Assembly: GCA_946546925.1 (NCBI GenBank)
Contig: CAMNOS010000010.1
Span: 1-40,247 of the forward strand
Origin: an uncultured Butyrivibrio sp.
GTDB taxonomy: Bacteria > Bacillota > Clostridia > Lachnospirales > Lachnospiraceae
Length of the DNA: 40,247 nucleotides
Direction: 5' to 3'
Below the pieces are notes generated by a model. It ran no database searches and was not told the origin of the DNA. It saw nothing but the letters and a program-made list of their open reading frames with translations. Below, piece after piece: positions 26,395 through 35,601 of this stretch (within the stretch, counting starts at the first letter, position 1; each line of letters starts with the position of its first letter). The position numbers and the translations under genes were made by a program.

Positions 26395-27936
26395 TTATTT
26401 AAGTCCCAAAGTACTTATGAATCTGTCGAAAGCCTCCCGGCCCTCTTTGGTCCTCTTGTACACTCCTGCATCTTCAAGGACGTGCATGAATACTTTACCT
26501 ATCTCGTTCTTTAATATCTCATCAATATTATTCTCGTTGATATCAGAATATTCAGATCTGAAAGCATCCACCCAGTCGGCATGCTTTTCAAGATCGGCAT
26601 CAGCCCTTAGATCCCTGCCGTTTAATATAGCATCCTTAAGTTCTGCCATCTCACCCTTCAGGCGGGCAGGCAGAACAGCAAGTCCCATAACTTCAATAAG
26701 TCCGATGTTCTCCTTCTTGATGTGATGGAGCTCTGCATGGGGATGATATACTCCAAGGGGGTGCTCATCAGTCGTAATATTGTTCCGAAGGACAAGGTCA
26801 AGCTCAAAGTTTTCTCCGCGCTTTCTTGCGATAGGAGTGATGGTATTGTGCGGAACCCCATCCGTAAAGGCATAGATAAATGCAGCTTCATCGGTGTAAG
26901 ATCTCCACTTTTCAAGTATCACATCTGCCAGTTCAATGATCCTCTCATATGAGGGAGCAGAGAGCCTTATGACAGACATGGGCCACTTCACGATACCGCT
27001 CTTTACATCCTCAAAACCTTTCACGGTAAAGCTACTCTCAACCTCCGCCTTTGCCATGGCAAAGGTGTAATGCCCGCCCTGGAAGTGATCATGGCTGAGG
27101 ATCGAACCTCCTACAATCGGAAGGTCTGCATTGGATCCCACAAAGTAGTGAGGAAACTGTTTTACAAAGTCAAAGAGCTTGCAGAAGGTATCATGCTCGA
27201 TCTTCATCGGGATGTGCTTCGAGTTGAAGACGATGCAGTGCTCATTGTAATAGACGTAAGGAGAATACTGAAATCCCCACTTTGAATCCTGAATAGTCAC
27301 AGGAATAATCCTGTGGTTCTCTCTTGCCGGATGATCAACTCTTCCCGAATATCCTTCATTCTCCCAGCACAGCTGGCATTTCGGATAGCCGCTCTGCCTG
27401 GCATTTCTTGCTGCAGCAATTGCCTTGGGGTCCTTCTCAGGTTTGGAGAGATTGATCGTAATATCAAGGTCACCATACTCAGTTGGCGCAACCCACTTCA
27501 TGTCCCTGGCAATCCTGTATCGCCTTATATAGTCTGTGTTCTTGGAGTATTCATAATAAAAGTCCGTTGCTTCCTTGGGGCTTTCTTTATACTTATCCCA
27601 AAACTTCCTTATGATGCTGCTGGGACGCTCTGTCATTGTTCCCATAAGCTTTGTATCGAAAAGATCCCTGTACACAACGCTGTTACTTTCCAAAAGACCC
27701 TTTTGGGCAGCGTAGTCGCACAGTTCTTTGAGGACTTCTTCAAGGTAGGCGGCGAGCTCTTTTTCATCGGTGGGAACCTCCCCTGCCATAGCCCTTATAA
27801 GATCCGTATCATACTCGGCGCTGTCAAGCCCCAGCTCTATGAGTAATGAATTGACGGTATAGATTATGTCCTCTTCTTCTATGAGACCTGTGGAAAGACC
27901 ATAGGCAACAAGTCTGTTAACTGCTTCCATATCCAT
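26395..27936 (-). CDS. galT: UDP-glucose--hexose-1-phosphate uridylyltransferase (class II GalT)
   Basis: YPKCQLCWENEGYSGRVDHPARENHRIIPV; YYNEHCIVFNSKHIPM; GGSILSHDHFQGGHY; HPHAELHHIKKENIGLIEVMGLAVLPARL. Sits 6 nt downstream of galK. Confidence 0.95.
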   Translation of the reverse strand: MDMEAVNRLVAYGLSTGLIEEEDIIYTVNSLLIELGLDSAEYDTDLIRAMAGEVPTDEKELAAYLEEVLKELCDYAAQKGLLESNSVVYRDLFDTKLMGTMTERPSSIIRKFWDKYKESPKEATDFYYEYSKNTDYIRRYRIARDMKWVAPTEYGDLDITINLSKPEKDPKAIAAARNARQSGYPKCQLCWENEGYSGRVDHPARENHRIIPVTIQDSKWGFQYSPYVYYNEHCIVFNSKHIPMKIEHDTFCKLFDFVKQFPHYFVGSNADLPIVGGSILSHDHFQGGHYTFAMAKAEVESSFTVKGFEDVKSGIVKWPMSVIRLSAPSYERIIELADVILEKWRSYTDEAAFIYAFTDGVPHNTITPIARKRGENFELDLVLRNNITTDEHPLGVYHPHAELHHIKKENIGLIEVMGLAVLPARLKGEMAELKDAILNGRDLRADADLEKHADWVDAFRSEYSDINENNIDEILKNEIGKVFMHVLEDAGVYKRTKEGREAFDRFISTLGLK

Positions 27937-27942
27937 TCTCCT

Positions 27943-29121
27943 TCAGATGACCTCAGGGCCGCCGCCAATCTCAACTGTATAGAAGGTTGCATCGTACCCG
28001 ATTTTCTTTTTGTAGTTCTCGCCTACCGTCTTCTTGAATTCCTCTATGGCCTCGTCTCTTACGATGGATACCGTACAGCCTCCAAAGCCGCCACCGGTCA
28101 TCCTTGATCCGATGACTCCGGGAATCTTCCAAGCTTCCTCAGCAAGGGTATCAAGCTCAACTCCCGTCACATCATAGTCGTCCCTCAGGGACTCGTGTGA
28201 CTGCCTCATAAGCTCTCCAAAGCGGTTTATATCACCGTCCTTAAGCGCCTTAACAGCCTGTATCGTACGCTGGTTCTCATATACTGCATGCTTTGCCTTC
28301 TTCTGCATATCAGGATCTTCAAGGAGATGTTTGTTCTTCTCAAACTCCTCTATTGTGAGGTCACCCAAGGATTTGATATCAAGGCTCTTTTTGAGGATAG
28401 CAAGAGCTGCCTCACAGGTGCTTCTTCTGGCATTGTACTGAGAGTCGGTGAGCTTGTGCTTTTTGTTGGTGTTGGCGATTATTATCTTGGCGCCGTCAAG
28501 CTTTATGGGTGCATATTCAAAAGAAAGGTCGGCTGTATCAAGGAAGATCGCACTTCCCTCCCTGCCCATGGCAACCGCGAACTGATCCATTATTCCACAG
28601 TTACAGCCGTTATAATTGTTCTCAGAGTACTGACCGATGAGGGCAAGATCCTGATTGGTGGTATCAAATCCATATATATCCCTGAGGATAAATCCCGTGA
28701 GGACTTCCAGGGACGCAGATGAAGACAGGCCTGATCCGTTGGGAATGTTGCCGTAGATGACCATATCAAATCCGGTATCGAGCCTCATTCCTCTCTTTTC
28801 AAAAGCCCACACGACTCCCTTGGGATAGTTGGTCCATCCGGCCTTGTCGCTGGGATTAAGATCATCCAGAGAAGTTTCCACAACTCCGAGTCTGTCCTGG
28901 TTTACAGAGTAGAAGCGCATCTTCCTGTCGTTTCTTCTGGCTGCCGCCCCGTAGGTTCCGATTGTAAGTGCACAGGGGAATACATGACCTCCGTTATAGT
29001 CAGTATGTTCTCCGATGAGGTTGACTCTGCCGGGTGCAAAGTAAGCCTTCACATTGTCGTTTGATCCGAATACCTTCTCAAAATTATCAAGAACCGCCTT
29101 CTTCATCTCCTGATCGATCAT
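27943..29121 (-). CDS. galK: Galactokinase
   Basis: YFAPGRVNLIGEHTDYNGGHVFPCAL (GHMP/galactokinase signature); NIPNGSGLSSSASLEVLTG; GSRMTGGGFGGCTVSIV. Confidence 0.96.
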   Translation of the reverse strand: MIDQEMKKAVLDNFEKVFGSNDNVKAYFAPGRVNLIGEHTDYNGGHVFPCALTIGTYGAAARRNDRKMRFYSVNQDRLGVVETSLDDLNPSDKAGWTNYPKGVVWAFEKRGMRLDTGFDMVIYGNIPNGSGLSSSASLEVLTGFILRDIYGFDTTNQDLALIGQYSENNYNGCNCGIMDQFAVAMGREGSAIFLDTADLSFEYAPIKLDGAKIIIANTNKKHKLTDSQYNARRSTCEAALAILKKSLDIKSLGDLTIEEFEKNKHLLEDPDMQKKAKHAVYENQRTIQAVKALKDGDINRFGELMRQSHESLRDDYDVTGVELDTLAEEAWKIPGVIGSRMTGGGFGGCTVSIVRDEAIEEFKKTVGENYKKKIGYDATFYTVEIGGGPEVI

Positions 29122-29227
29122 ATTGCCTCCTTCTGAAATATTAATTGTCTTTCATTTGATAATAATCATATCCCAAAAAAGTCATAATATCCATGACTCA
29201 TTGTTTATGGTATCAGTCAAAATGTTA

Positions 29228-29295
29228 TGTTGTACAACAGACACTGCGCCCTTTAGTGCGTGCACATTGCGTGCATACAAAAAGGCTGCTGCACC
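29228..29295. promoter_or_regulatory. Operator-like repeats upstream of galK
   Basis: Perfect 12-bp palindrome TGTTGTACAACA (29228-29239) and direct repeat TGCGTGCA at 29257-29264 and 29268-29275 (11-bp period). Confidence 0.4.
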
Positions 29296-29314
29296 AAAAG
29301 CGGTGCAACAGCCT
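29283..29314 (-). terminator. Intrinsic terminator for the XpaC-TelA operon
   Basis: Minus strand AGGCTGTTGCACC-gcttttGGTGCAGCAGCCT followed by TTTTTGT. Confidence 0.8.
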
Positions 29315-29343
29315 GTATCCACGCATTTCAGTTCTCTGTATGA

Positions 29344-30495
29344 TCAGCTCTTTGCTGCCTCTAAAAGCTTGTCCTTGAGCTGATTCTCTATCTGAGCAAG
29401 CTCTGCCTCTGCTTCGTGACGCTTCTGCTTGCCCTCTGTCTGGATCTTGAGGACCTCATCGAGAGTAGTGATAAGTGACTCGTTGGTGTGCTTGAGTGTC
29501 TCAATATCAACAATACCTCTCTCTGCTTCCTTGGCTGACTCAACGGTTGCAACCTTGAGCGCATCCGCATTCTTACGAAGCAGCTGATTGGTCATGTCGT
29601 TGACTTCACGCTCAGCCCTTGCAGCCTGTGTGGCATGCTCAATGCCCATTGCAATGACCATCTGGTTCTTCCAGAGAGGAATTGTGTTGACGATGGTCGA
29701 CTGAATCTTCTCAGCCATCATGGTATCTGAAGACTGCACCATGCGGATCTGAGGGCCTGTCTGCATCGCAATCGTCCTTGTAAGTTCAAGGTCATACAGC
29801 TTCTTTTCAAATCTGTCGCACTTATTGGCAAAGTCTTTGGCTGCCTCAGCATCCTCAGGAAGTCCTGATGCTGCCGCCTTGTTCTGGAGCTCAACAAGTG
29901 TTGTTGCTCTCTCCTGCTCCAGTCTCTTCTTACCTGCAAGGATGTACATCGTAAGTTCCTTGTAATAATTGAGGTTGAGGTCGTACATCTTATCAAGTAC
30001 CTCAACATCCTTAAGAAGTGTGACCTGGTGCTTCTCAAGTTCATTGGAGATGGTCTGAACATTGGTCTCTGCCTTGGCATACTTGGCCTTGAGTCCCTCC
30101 AGCTTGTTGGTGCTCTTTTTGAAGAGGGCTCTTATGCCCTTCTCATCCTCGTCGATCTCAAATCCCTTGAGCTCTGTGACAAGGTTAGTGATCATATTAC
30201 CCACTTCGCCCATATCCTTGGTGCGGACGTTCTCAATGGCCTTCTCGGAAAAATCTGCCAGCTTCTTCTGGGTTCCTACGCCGTAGTTCATTACACCGGT
30301 GGTGTTGGAGATATCGATCTGCTGGCTGAAGTCCTCAACCTGCTTGAGTTCCTCAGGTGTGAGCTGCGCTTCCATTGCCAGATTGCCGTTGGACTCTTCC
30401 TTGGCCGGCTCTGCAGGTGCCTCCTGTGCCTGCGCTGCTCCAAATTCAAGTGATGGTGCTGCCGGAGCCGCACCGAATTCTAATTCTGCTCCCAT
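29344..30495 (-). CDS. TelA-family (toxic anion/tellurite resistance-like) protein
   Basis: TPEELKQVEDFSQQIDISNTTGVMNYGVGTQKKLADFSEKAIENVRTKDMGEVGNMITNLV; QIRMVQSSDTMMAEKIQSTIVNTIPLWKNQMVIAMGIE. Confidence 0.93.
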   Translation of the reverse strand: MGAELEFGAAPAAPSLEFGAAQAQEAPAEPAKEESNGNLAMEAQLTPEELKQVEDFSQQIDISNTTGVMNYGVGTQKKLADFSEKAIENVRTKDMGEVGNMITNLVTELKGFEIDEDEKGIRALFKKSTNKLEGLKAKYAKAETNVQTISNELEKHQVTLLKDVEVLDKMYDLNLNYYKELTMYILAGKKRLEQERATTLVELQNKAAASGLPEDAEAAKDFANKCDRFEKKLYDLELTRTIAMQTGPQIRMVQSSDTMMAEKIQSTIVNTIPLWKNQMVIAMGIEHATQAARAEREVNDMTNQLLRKNADALKVATVESAKEAERGIVDIETLKHTNESLITTLDEVLKIQTEGKQKRHEAEAELAQIENQLKDKLLEAAKS

Positions 30496-30530
30496 ATTGA
30501 CCTCCTAAATACTTTTATAGAAAATTCTTC

Positions 30531-31742
30531 TTATTTGGGCTGAGTAAGAACCTGTCCCTGAGACTGTCCCGCCATCTGAGCTCCGATTCCCTGCCCCTCA
30601 ACGGTAAGTCCGTCCTGAGCCATCATAGTCTTCATAACAGAGATGTCAGAAGAAATATCCCATGCCATATCCTGGAACATGTTGTCCAGAAGGCTCTCAA
30701 ATGCCATGTTGATGGTATCCATGGCTGCGTCGATCTCTCTCTTGGTCTGGGTTATGTTCTCTCCCACTTCAGGCTGCTTGTCAAGCTCCACATAGGCGCT
30801 CAGAAGCTTCTTGGTTGTGGGAAGATAATAGTTCATCAGCTTATGGAGCTCGTCAGCGCTTGACGGATCCTTTTTGACCTGCGCAAAGATCCTGTTCATG
30901 ATCTCCTCAAGCCTGTAGAGCTTGTTGCTCATCTCCTCGGTGTCAGGGATCACATCGTTGATCTGCCTCACGAAAGTAATATATTCCTTGCCCTCTTCGA
31001 GTATCTGAACCGCGTTGGCGGGAAGATTCTTATACTCGGCATTCTCAGCACGAACCTTCTCAGCCTGCACTCTCTTCTCTTCCTGCTGCCTCTGCTCCCT
31101 GGCAATCCTGTCGCTCTCGGCCCCCAGATACTGTTCATATGCCCTGTCGGTAACCATGCAGACAGTCTCAGTATTGTCGAGTCTTGCTCTTGGAAGGAAT
31201 CCTTCCTTAATCATGGCCTTAATGTCCCTTAGAACCGACTTGTCGTTCTTGAGCGTAGCCTTTGCAAGGTCAGATATATTGAAATATTCAGCATCCTTGA
31301 GGATTGAGCCGTACTGGTAAAATTTCCTGGACAGTTCATACTTGTGCTTGCCCCGGAAAAAGAAATATCCGCAGGCTGCCACAATGAGCCCCAGCACAAT
31401 CGATCCGGGAACCGATGAGCTAAGAAGCGCTCCAAGAAACGACAGGAAGAGAAAAGCTCCGATTGAGCCCGCCACAGCCATCTGCGGAACCCCAAGATAT
31501 TTGCTGACTCTCTTTTGAAGGAAAGGGAAAACTCTTTGCTGAGTCCGCACCTGAGCGCTGTTGCCCGGCTGCTGTCCCCTCATCTGGCTTGAGTAATTGA
31601 CCTTCCTGTCGATACTCACCGACTTAACAACTCTTGCCACATCTGCATGGAGCGTGCTGTAATCATTCCTGTCTATGGCACTTGACACACTGTTCAGTAT
31701 TTCATTGCCCGCTTGTAAAAAATCCTGTATATCCTTTTGCAA
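30531..31742 (-). CDS. XpaC-like (5-bromo-4-chloroindolyl phosphate hydrolysis family) membrane protein
   Basis: Upstream partner of TelA; central TM pair and C-terminal YYLPTTKKLLSAYVELDKQPEVGENITQTKREIDAAMDTINMAFESLLDNMFQD. Confidence 0.88.
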   Translation of the reverse strand: MQKDIQDFLQAGNEILNSVSSAIDRNDYSTLHADVARVVKSVSIDRKVNYSSQMRGQQPGNSAQVRTQQRVFPFLQKRVSKYLGVPQMAVAGSIGAFLFLSFLGALLSSSVPGSIVLGLIVAACGYFFFRGKHKYELSRKFYQYGSILKDAEYFNISDLAKATLKNDKSVLRDIKAMIKEGFLPRARLDNTETVCMVTDRAYEQYLGAESDRIAREQRQQEEKRVQAEKVRAENAEYKNLPANAVQILEEGKEYITFVRQINDVIPDTEEMSNKLYRLEEIMNRIFAQVKKDPSSADELHKLMNYYLPTTKKLLSAYVELDKQPEVGENITQTKREIDAAMDTINMAFESLLDNMFQDMAWDISSDISVMKTMMAQDGLTVEGQGIGAQMAGQSQGQVLTQPK

Positions 31743-31879
31743 AACATTTTCCTTTCACATTTATAATTCAAAATGCAACTTACATTTTACAGTAAATCCC
31801 GCGAAAACACAATTGTTTCGAAGTCTTGTAAAAGTGATATTCAGCATATTAAAATAATGAGAAGGAGACAAGTACTGAT

Positions 31880-32794
31880 ATGGAAAAGGCATACAAACTA
31901 CTTTTTAATACTGAAGAATCAGATGATCTGTACGTATACTGCTGCGGTCTGTCACAGACCCTCCCCGGTCATAGCTTCGGTCCCGCGCTGAAGCCTCATT
32001 TCATGATCCACTACTGCCTGAGCGGCAAGGGTACTTTCTCCATTGGAGGCAAGACCTATCCCTTAAGACAGGGCTACGGTTTTCTCATTGTTCCCGAGGA
32101 GCTTGCCTATTACATAGCTGATGAACACGATCCCTGGACCTACACCTGGATAGGTTTCGGCGGCAAAAAAGCTGCGGAAGTGGTGTCGCAGCTTGGCCTC
32201 TCCCTCCAGCAGCCGGTGTTCAAGAGTGGGGATCAGAATGAAATCTACAATATCGTCAAAGACATGATGGATCACAACACCTTCAGCGTTGAGGATGTCC
32301 TGAGGCGCAATGGCCTTTTGTCCATGTTCCTGTCAGTCATTGCATCCGGAATCAGCGTCACTGCAAGGTCAGACTCGGGCAGTGCCAACAACTACGTGAC
32401 AAAAGCCCAGGCATTTGTAAGGAGCAATTACTGCAACCCCATAAAGGTAACGGACATAGCGGACTATGTCTGCATCAACAGAAGTTATCTGTACACTCTT
32501 TTTGAAAAGACCCTCGGCATATCCCCGCAGCAGTATCTGACAAGTTATAGAATAGCCAAGGCCACGGAACTGCTACAGCTTACTCAGCTCCCAATAGAAT
32601 CAGTGGCAATCTCCTGCGGCTATACCGATCCTCTGGTATTCTCCAAGGCCTTCAAGCAGGAAAAGAAAATGTCTCCATCCTCCTACCGCAAGTCCCTTCC
32701 CAAAAGCGACACCCCCGCAGGCAGCAAGGAGAACCTTCTTAAGGTAGAAAAACTCATTGCGGAGAGGCACAGCGAGTCCAACGATCCCAACTAA
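31880..32794 (+). CDS. AraC-family transcriptional regulator (cupin-like sensor domain plus double HTH)
   Basis: YCLSGKGTFSIGGKTYPLRQGYGFLI; C-terminal ITDYVCINRSYLYTLFEKTLGISPQQYLTSYRIAKATELL...AISCGYTDPLVFSKAFKQEKKMSPSSYRK (read as VTDIADYVCINRSYLYTLF). RBS gaaggaga upstream. Confidence 0.94.
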   Translation: MEKAYKLLFNTEESDDLYVYCCGLSQTLPGHSFGPALKPHFMIHYCLSGKGTFSIGGKTYPLRQGYGFLIVPEELAYYIADEHDPWTYTWIGFGGKKAAEVVSQLGLSLQQPVFKSGDQNEIYNIVKDMMDHNTFSVEDVLRRNGLLSMFLSVIASGISVTARSDSGSANNYVTKAQAFVRSNYCNPIKVTDIADYVCINRSYLYTLFEKTLGISPQQYLTSYRIAKATELLQLTQLPIESVAISCGYTDPLVFSKAFKQEKKMSPSSYRKSLPKSDTPAGSKENLLKVEKLIAERHSESNDPN

Positions 32795-32804
32795 AATACA
32801 TGCA

Positions 32805-32849
32805 TGGCAAGTCACGTGGACGGTTCTTTTGACTTCCCGTGACTTGCCA
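32805..32849. repeat. REP-like inverted repeat (12-bp perfect arms)
   Basis: TGGCAAGTCACG-tggacggttcttttgacttcc-CGTGACTTGCCA between convergent genes. Confidence 0.75.
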
Positions 32850-32857
32850 CGAAAAAA

Positions 32858-32886
32858 GAGGCTGTTGCAAAATCTGCAACAGCCTC
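32858..32886. terminator. Bidirectional intrinsic terminator (glgP and AraC gene)
   Basis: 12-bp perfect stem GAGGCTGTTGCA/TGCAACAGCCTC, 5-nt loop; minus-strand U-run from aaaaaa at 32852-32857. Confidence 0.88.
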
Positions 32887-32901
32887 GAATTTTCTGTATC
32901 T

Positions 32902-35373
32902 TTACAGTTGTAATTTATCCAGGTGCCATACCTCATCCACGTACTCCTGGATTGTTCTGTCTGATGAGAACTTACCGCAGGATGCAGTATTGAGAAGTGA
33001 CATCTTGGCCCAGCGCTTCTTGTCGGCATAAGCATCAGAGATTCTTCTCTGTGCATCGAGATATGCCTCAAAGTCCTTAAGGATGAAGTACTGATCTGCC
33101 TTGTTGGAATTGATCGTATTGAGCAGGCAGTTGTAAAGCGGTCTGAAGAGTTCTCTGTCCTGAGAGAAGGTTCCGTCTACAAGACTGTCAAGAACCTGCT
33201 TGACGTTGGGATCAGAGTTGTAGATATCCATCGGATTGTATCCGCCGTGCTTCTCATAGTCCATAACTTCCTGAGATGTCAGACCAAAGATAAAGGCGTT
33301 CTCCTCGCCGACTTCATTTACGATCTCCACATTGGCTCCGTCAAGTGTTCCAAGAGTAACCGCACCGTTAAGCATCATCTTCATGTTGCCGGTTCCGGAA
33401 GCTTCCTTACTTGCTGTGGATATCTGCTCAGAGATATCTGCTGCCGCAAAGATGAGCTCTGCGTTTGAAACCTTGTAATCCTCAATGAATACAACCTTGA
33501 GCCTTCCCTTGATATCAGGGTCGTTGTTCACGACATCGGCAACTGAGTTGATAAGCTTGATCGTAAGCTTCGCTGTCAGATATCCTGCTGCCGCCTTGGC
33601 TCCAAAGATGTATGTCTTCGGATAGAAATCATTACCCGGATGAGCCTTGATCTCTTTATACTTGTGTATAACCTGAAGGATGTTGAGGAGCTGCCTCTTA
33701 TACTCATGAAGCCTTTTTACCTGCACATCGAAGATGGACTTTGGATCAACCTCAATCCCATTGTGCTCCTTGATGTAGGCAGCCAGGCGCTTCTTGTTCT
33801 TGTACTTGATATCCATGAACTCCTCAAGGGCCTTCTTGTCATTGACAAGGCTCTTGAGCTTGTCCATCTCGGAGAGATCTGTTATCCAGCCATCGCCGAT
33901 CTTGTCTGTAACCCAGTCAGCAAGAAGCGGATTGGCGTGAAGCAGGAATCTTCTCTGTGTAATACCGTTGGTCTTGTTGTTAAACTTCTCCGGCATCATC
34001 TCGTAGAAGTCCTTGAGTTCTCTCTTTTCAAGGATCTCGGTGTGAAGCTTTGCAACACCGTTTACCGAGTGTCCGCCGACAATCGCAAGATGAGCCATCT
34101 TGACCTGATTGTCATAGAGGATCGCCATGCTCCTTATCTTGGCCTGAACATCGATTCCTGCAGAACCTGTGTACTGGCGCATGATCTGGTCAACGAATCT
34201 TCTGTTGATCTCGTCAACGATCTGATAGATTCTCGGAAGGAGCCTCTGGAAAAGATCTACAGGCCACTTCTCAAGAGCCTCTGCCATAATTGTGTGATTG
34301 GTGTAGCAGCAGGTCTTAAGTGTTACATCCCACGCCTCGTCCCAGGTGAGATAATACTCGTCCATGAGGAGTCTCATGAGCTCAGCAACCGCAACCGTAG
34401 GATGTGTATCGTTGAGCTGGAATACAGCCTTCTCGTAGAATTTCCTGATATCGTCGTGCTTCTTGAGATATCTCTTAAGAGCAGTCTGAACAGAAGCGGA
34501 GATAAAGAAATACTGCTGTTTGAGACGCAGCTCTTTACCTGCAATGTGGTTGTCATTTGGATAGAGCACTTCACAGAGCTGGCTTGCAAGATTCTCCTGC
34601 TCAACAGCCTTCTGATAGTCACCCTTGTCAAAAGAATCCAGCTGGAAGCACTGAACAGGCTCCGCATCCCAGATCCTTAGTGTGTTGACAACGCCGTTGC
34701 CGTATCCAACAACCGGGAGATCATAAGGAACAGCCTTAACTACCTGATAGCCTTCCTGCTTGAACACGGTTCTGCCGCGGTCATCAGTGTACATATTGAC
34801 ATATCCGCCAAACTTAACTTCCTTGGCATATTCATTTCTTCTAAGCTCAAAGGGGTTGCCGTTGTCCAACCAGTTGTCCGGCACCTCAACCTGGTAGCCG
34901 TCCTTGATCTTCTGGCGGAACATTCCGTATTTGTAGCGGATTCCGCAGCCGTAAGCCATATATCCGAGTGTTGAAAGAGAATCCAGGAAACATGCAGCAA
35001 GTCTTCCGAGGCCTCCGTTTCCAAGGGCGGGGTCCGGCTCCTGGTCCTCAACCATGTTTACATCGATACCAAGCTCATCGAGTGCCTCTTTAACCGGCTT
35101 GTAAGCCTGGAGATTAATAAGGTTGTTGCCGAATGCTCTTCCCATGAGGAATTCCATGGACATGTAATAAACAATCTTGGGATCCTGCTCGTCTGCAGCC
35201 TTCTGGGTAGTCATCCAGTGATCAACGATTGCATCCTTGATGGCATAGGCACAAGCCTGATACAGCTCCTGCTCCGTAGCTTCATCCATTGTCTTTCTGT
35301 ACAGCGTCTTGACGTTGTACTGAACGCTCCTCTTGAACAGGTCCTTATCAAAAGATAACTTCTTTTTTTTCAT
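32902..35373 (-). CDS. glgP: Glycogen/starch phosphorylase
   Basis: EDQEPDPALGNGGLGRLAACFLDSLSTL; VQVKRLHEYKRQLLNILQ; EASGTGNMKMMLNGAVTLGTLDGANVEI (PLP site). Confidence 0.97.
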   Translation of the reverse strand: MKKKKLSFDKDLFKRSVQYNVKTLYRKTMDEATEQELYQACAYAIKDAIVDHWMTTQKAADEQDPKIVYYMSMEFLMGRAFGNNLINLQAYKPVKEALDELGIDVNMVEDQEPDPALGNGGLGRLAACFLDSLSTLGYMAYGCGIRYKYGMFRQKIKDGYQVEVPDNWLDNGNPFELRRNEYAKEVKFGGYVNMYTDDRGRTVFKQEGYQVVKAVPYDLPVVGYGNGVVNTLRIWDAEPVQCFQLDSFDKGDYQKAVEQENLASQLCEVLYPNDNHIAGKELRLKQQYFFISASVQTALKRYLKKHDDIRKFYEKAVFQLNDTHPTVAVAELMRLLMDEYYLTWDEAWDVTLKTCCYTNHTIMAEALEKWPVDLFQRLLPRIYQIVDEINRRFVDQIMRQYTGSAGIDVQAKIRSMAILYDNQVKMAHLAIVGGHSVNGVAKLHTEILEKRELKDFYEMMPEKFNNKTNGITQRRFLLHANPLLADWVTDKIGDGWITDLSEMDKLKSLVNDKKALEEFMDIKYKNKKRLAAYIKEHNGIEVDPKSIFDVQVKRLHEYKRQLLNILQVIHKYKEIKAHPGNDFYPKTYIFGAKAAAGYLTAKLTIKLINSVADVVNNDPDIKGRLKVVFIEDYKVSNAELIFAAADISEQISTASKEASGTGNMKMMLNGAVTLGTLDGANVEIVNEVGEENAFIFGLTSQEVMDYEKHGGYNPMDIYNSDPNVKQVLDSLVDGTFSQDRELFRPLYNCLLNTINSNKADQYFILKDFEAYLDAQRRISDAYADKKRWAKMSLLNTASCGKFSSDRTIQEYVDEVWHLDKLQL

Positions 35374-35529
35374 TTTGCCTCCTCAAAGAAAATCTACTTG
35401 TGATATGCGGTTCTTTATTTCACATAAGACACCATATACGTAATTATTTTACAGCAAAAGCATACACAATTCTATAAAATATCCCTAAATTCTGCATTCA
35501 TCGGCATGCTCTGTCCTTTGCAATTAAAA

Positions 35530-35560
35530 AGCCCCCTCTGAGCATGGTCCAAAGGGGGCT
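35530..35560 (-). terminator. Intrinsic terminator for flagellin gene
   Basis: AGCCCCCT/AGGGGGCT stem; minus-strand T-run follows (aaaaa at 35526-35530 on +). Confidence 0.8.
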
Positions 35561-35601
35561 GATGCAAAAAATACGTCATAAATCATTTGTCTCATTCTCA
35601 T

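Noticed and set aside
33640-34680. 346-aa plus-strand ORF inside glgP
   Set aside because: Fully antisense to a highly conserved glycogen phosphorylase; a reverse-frame artefact of codon usage with no recognisable motif.
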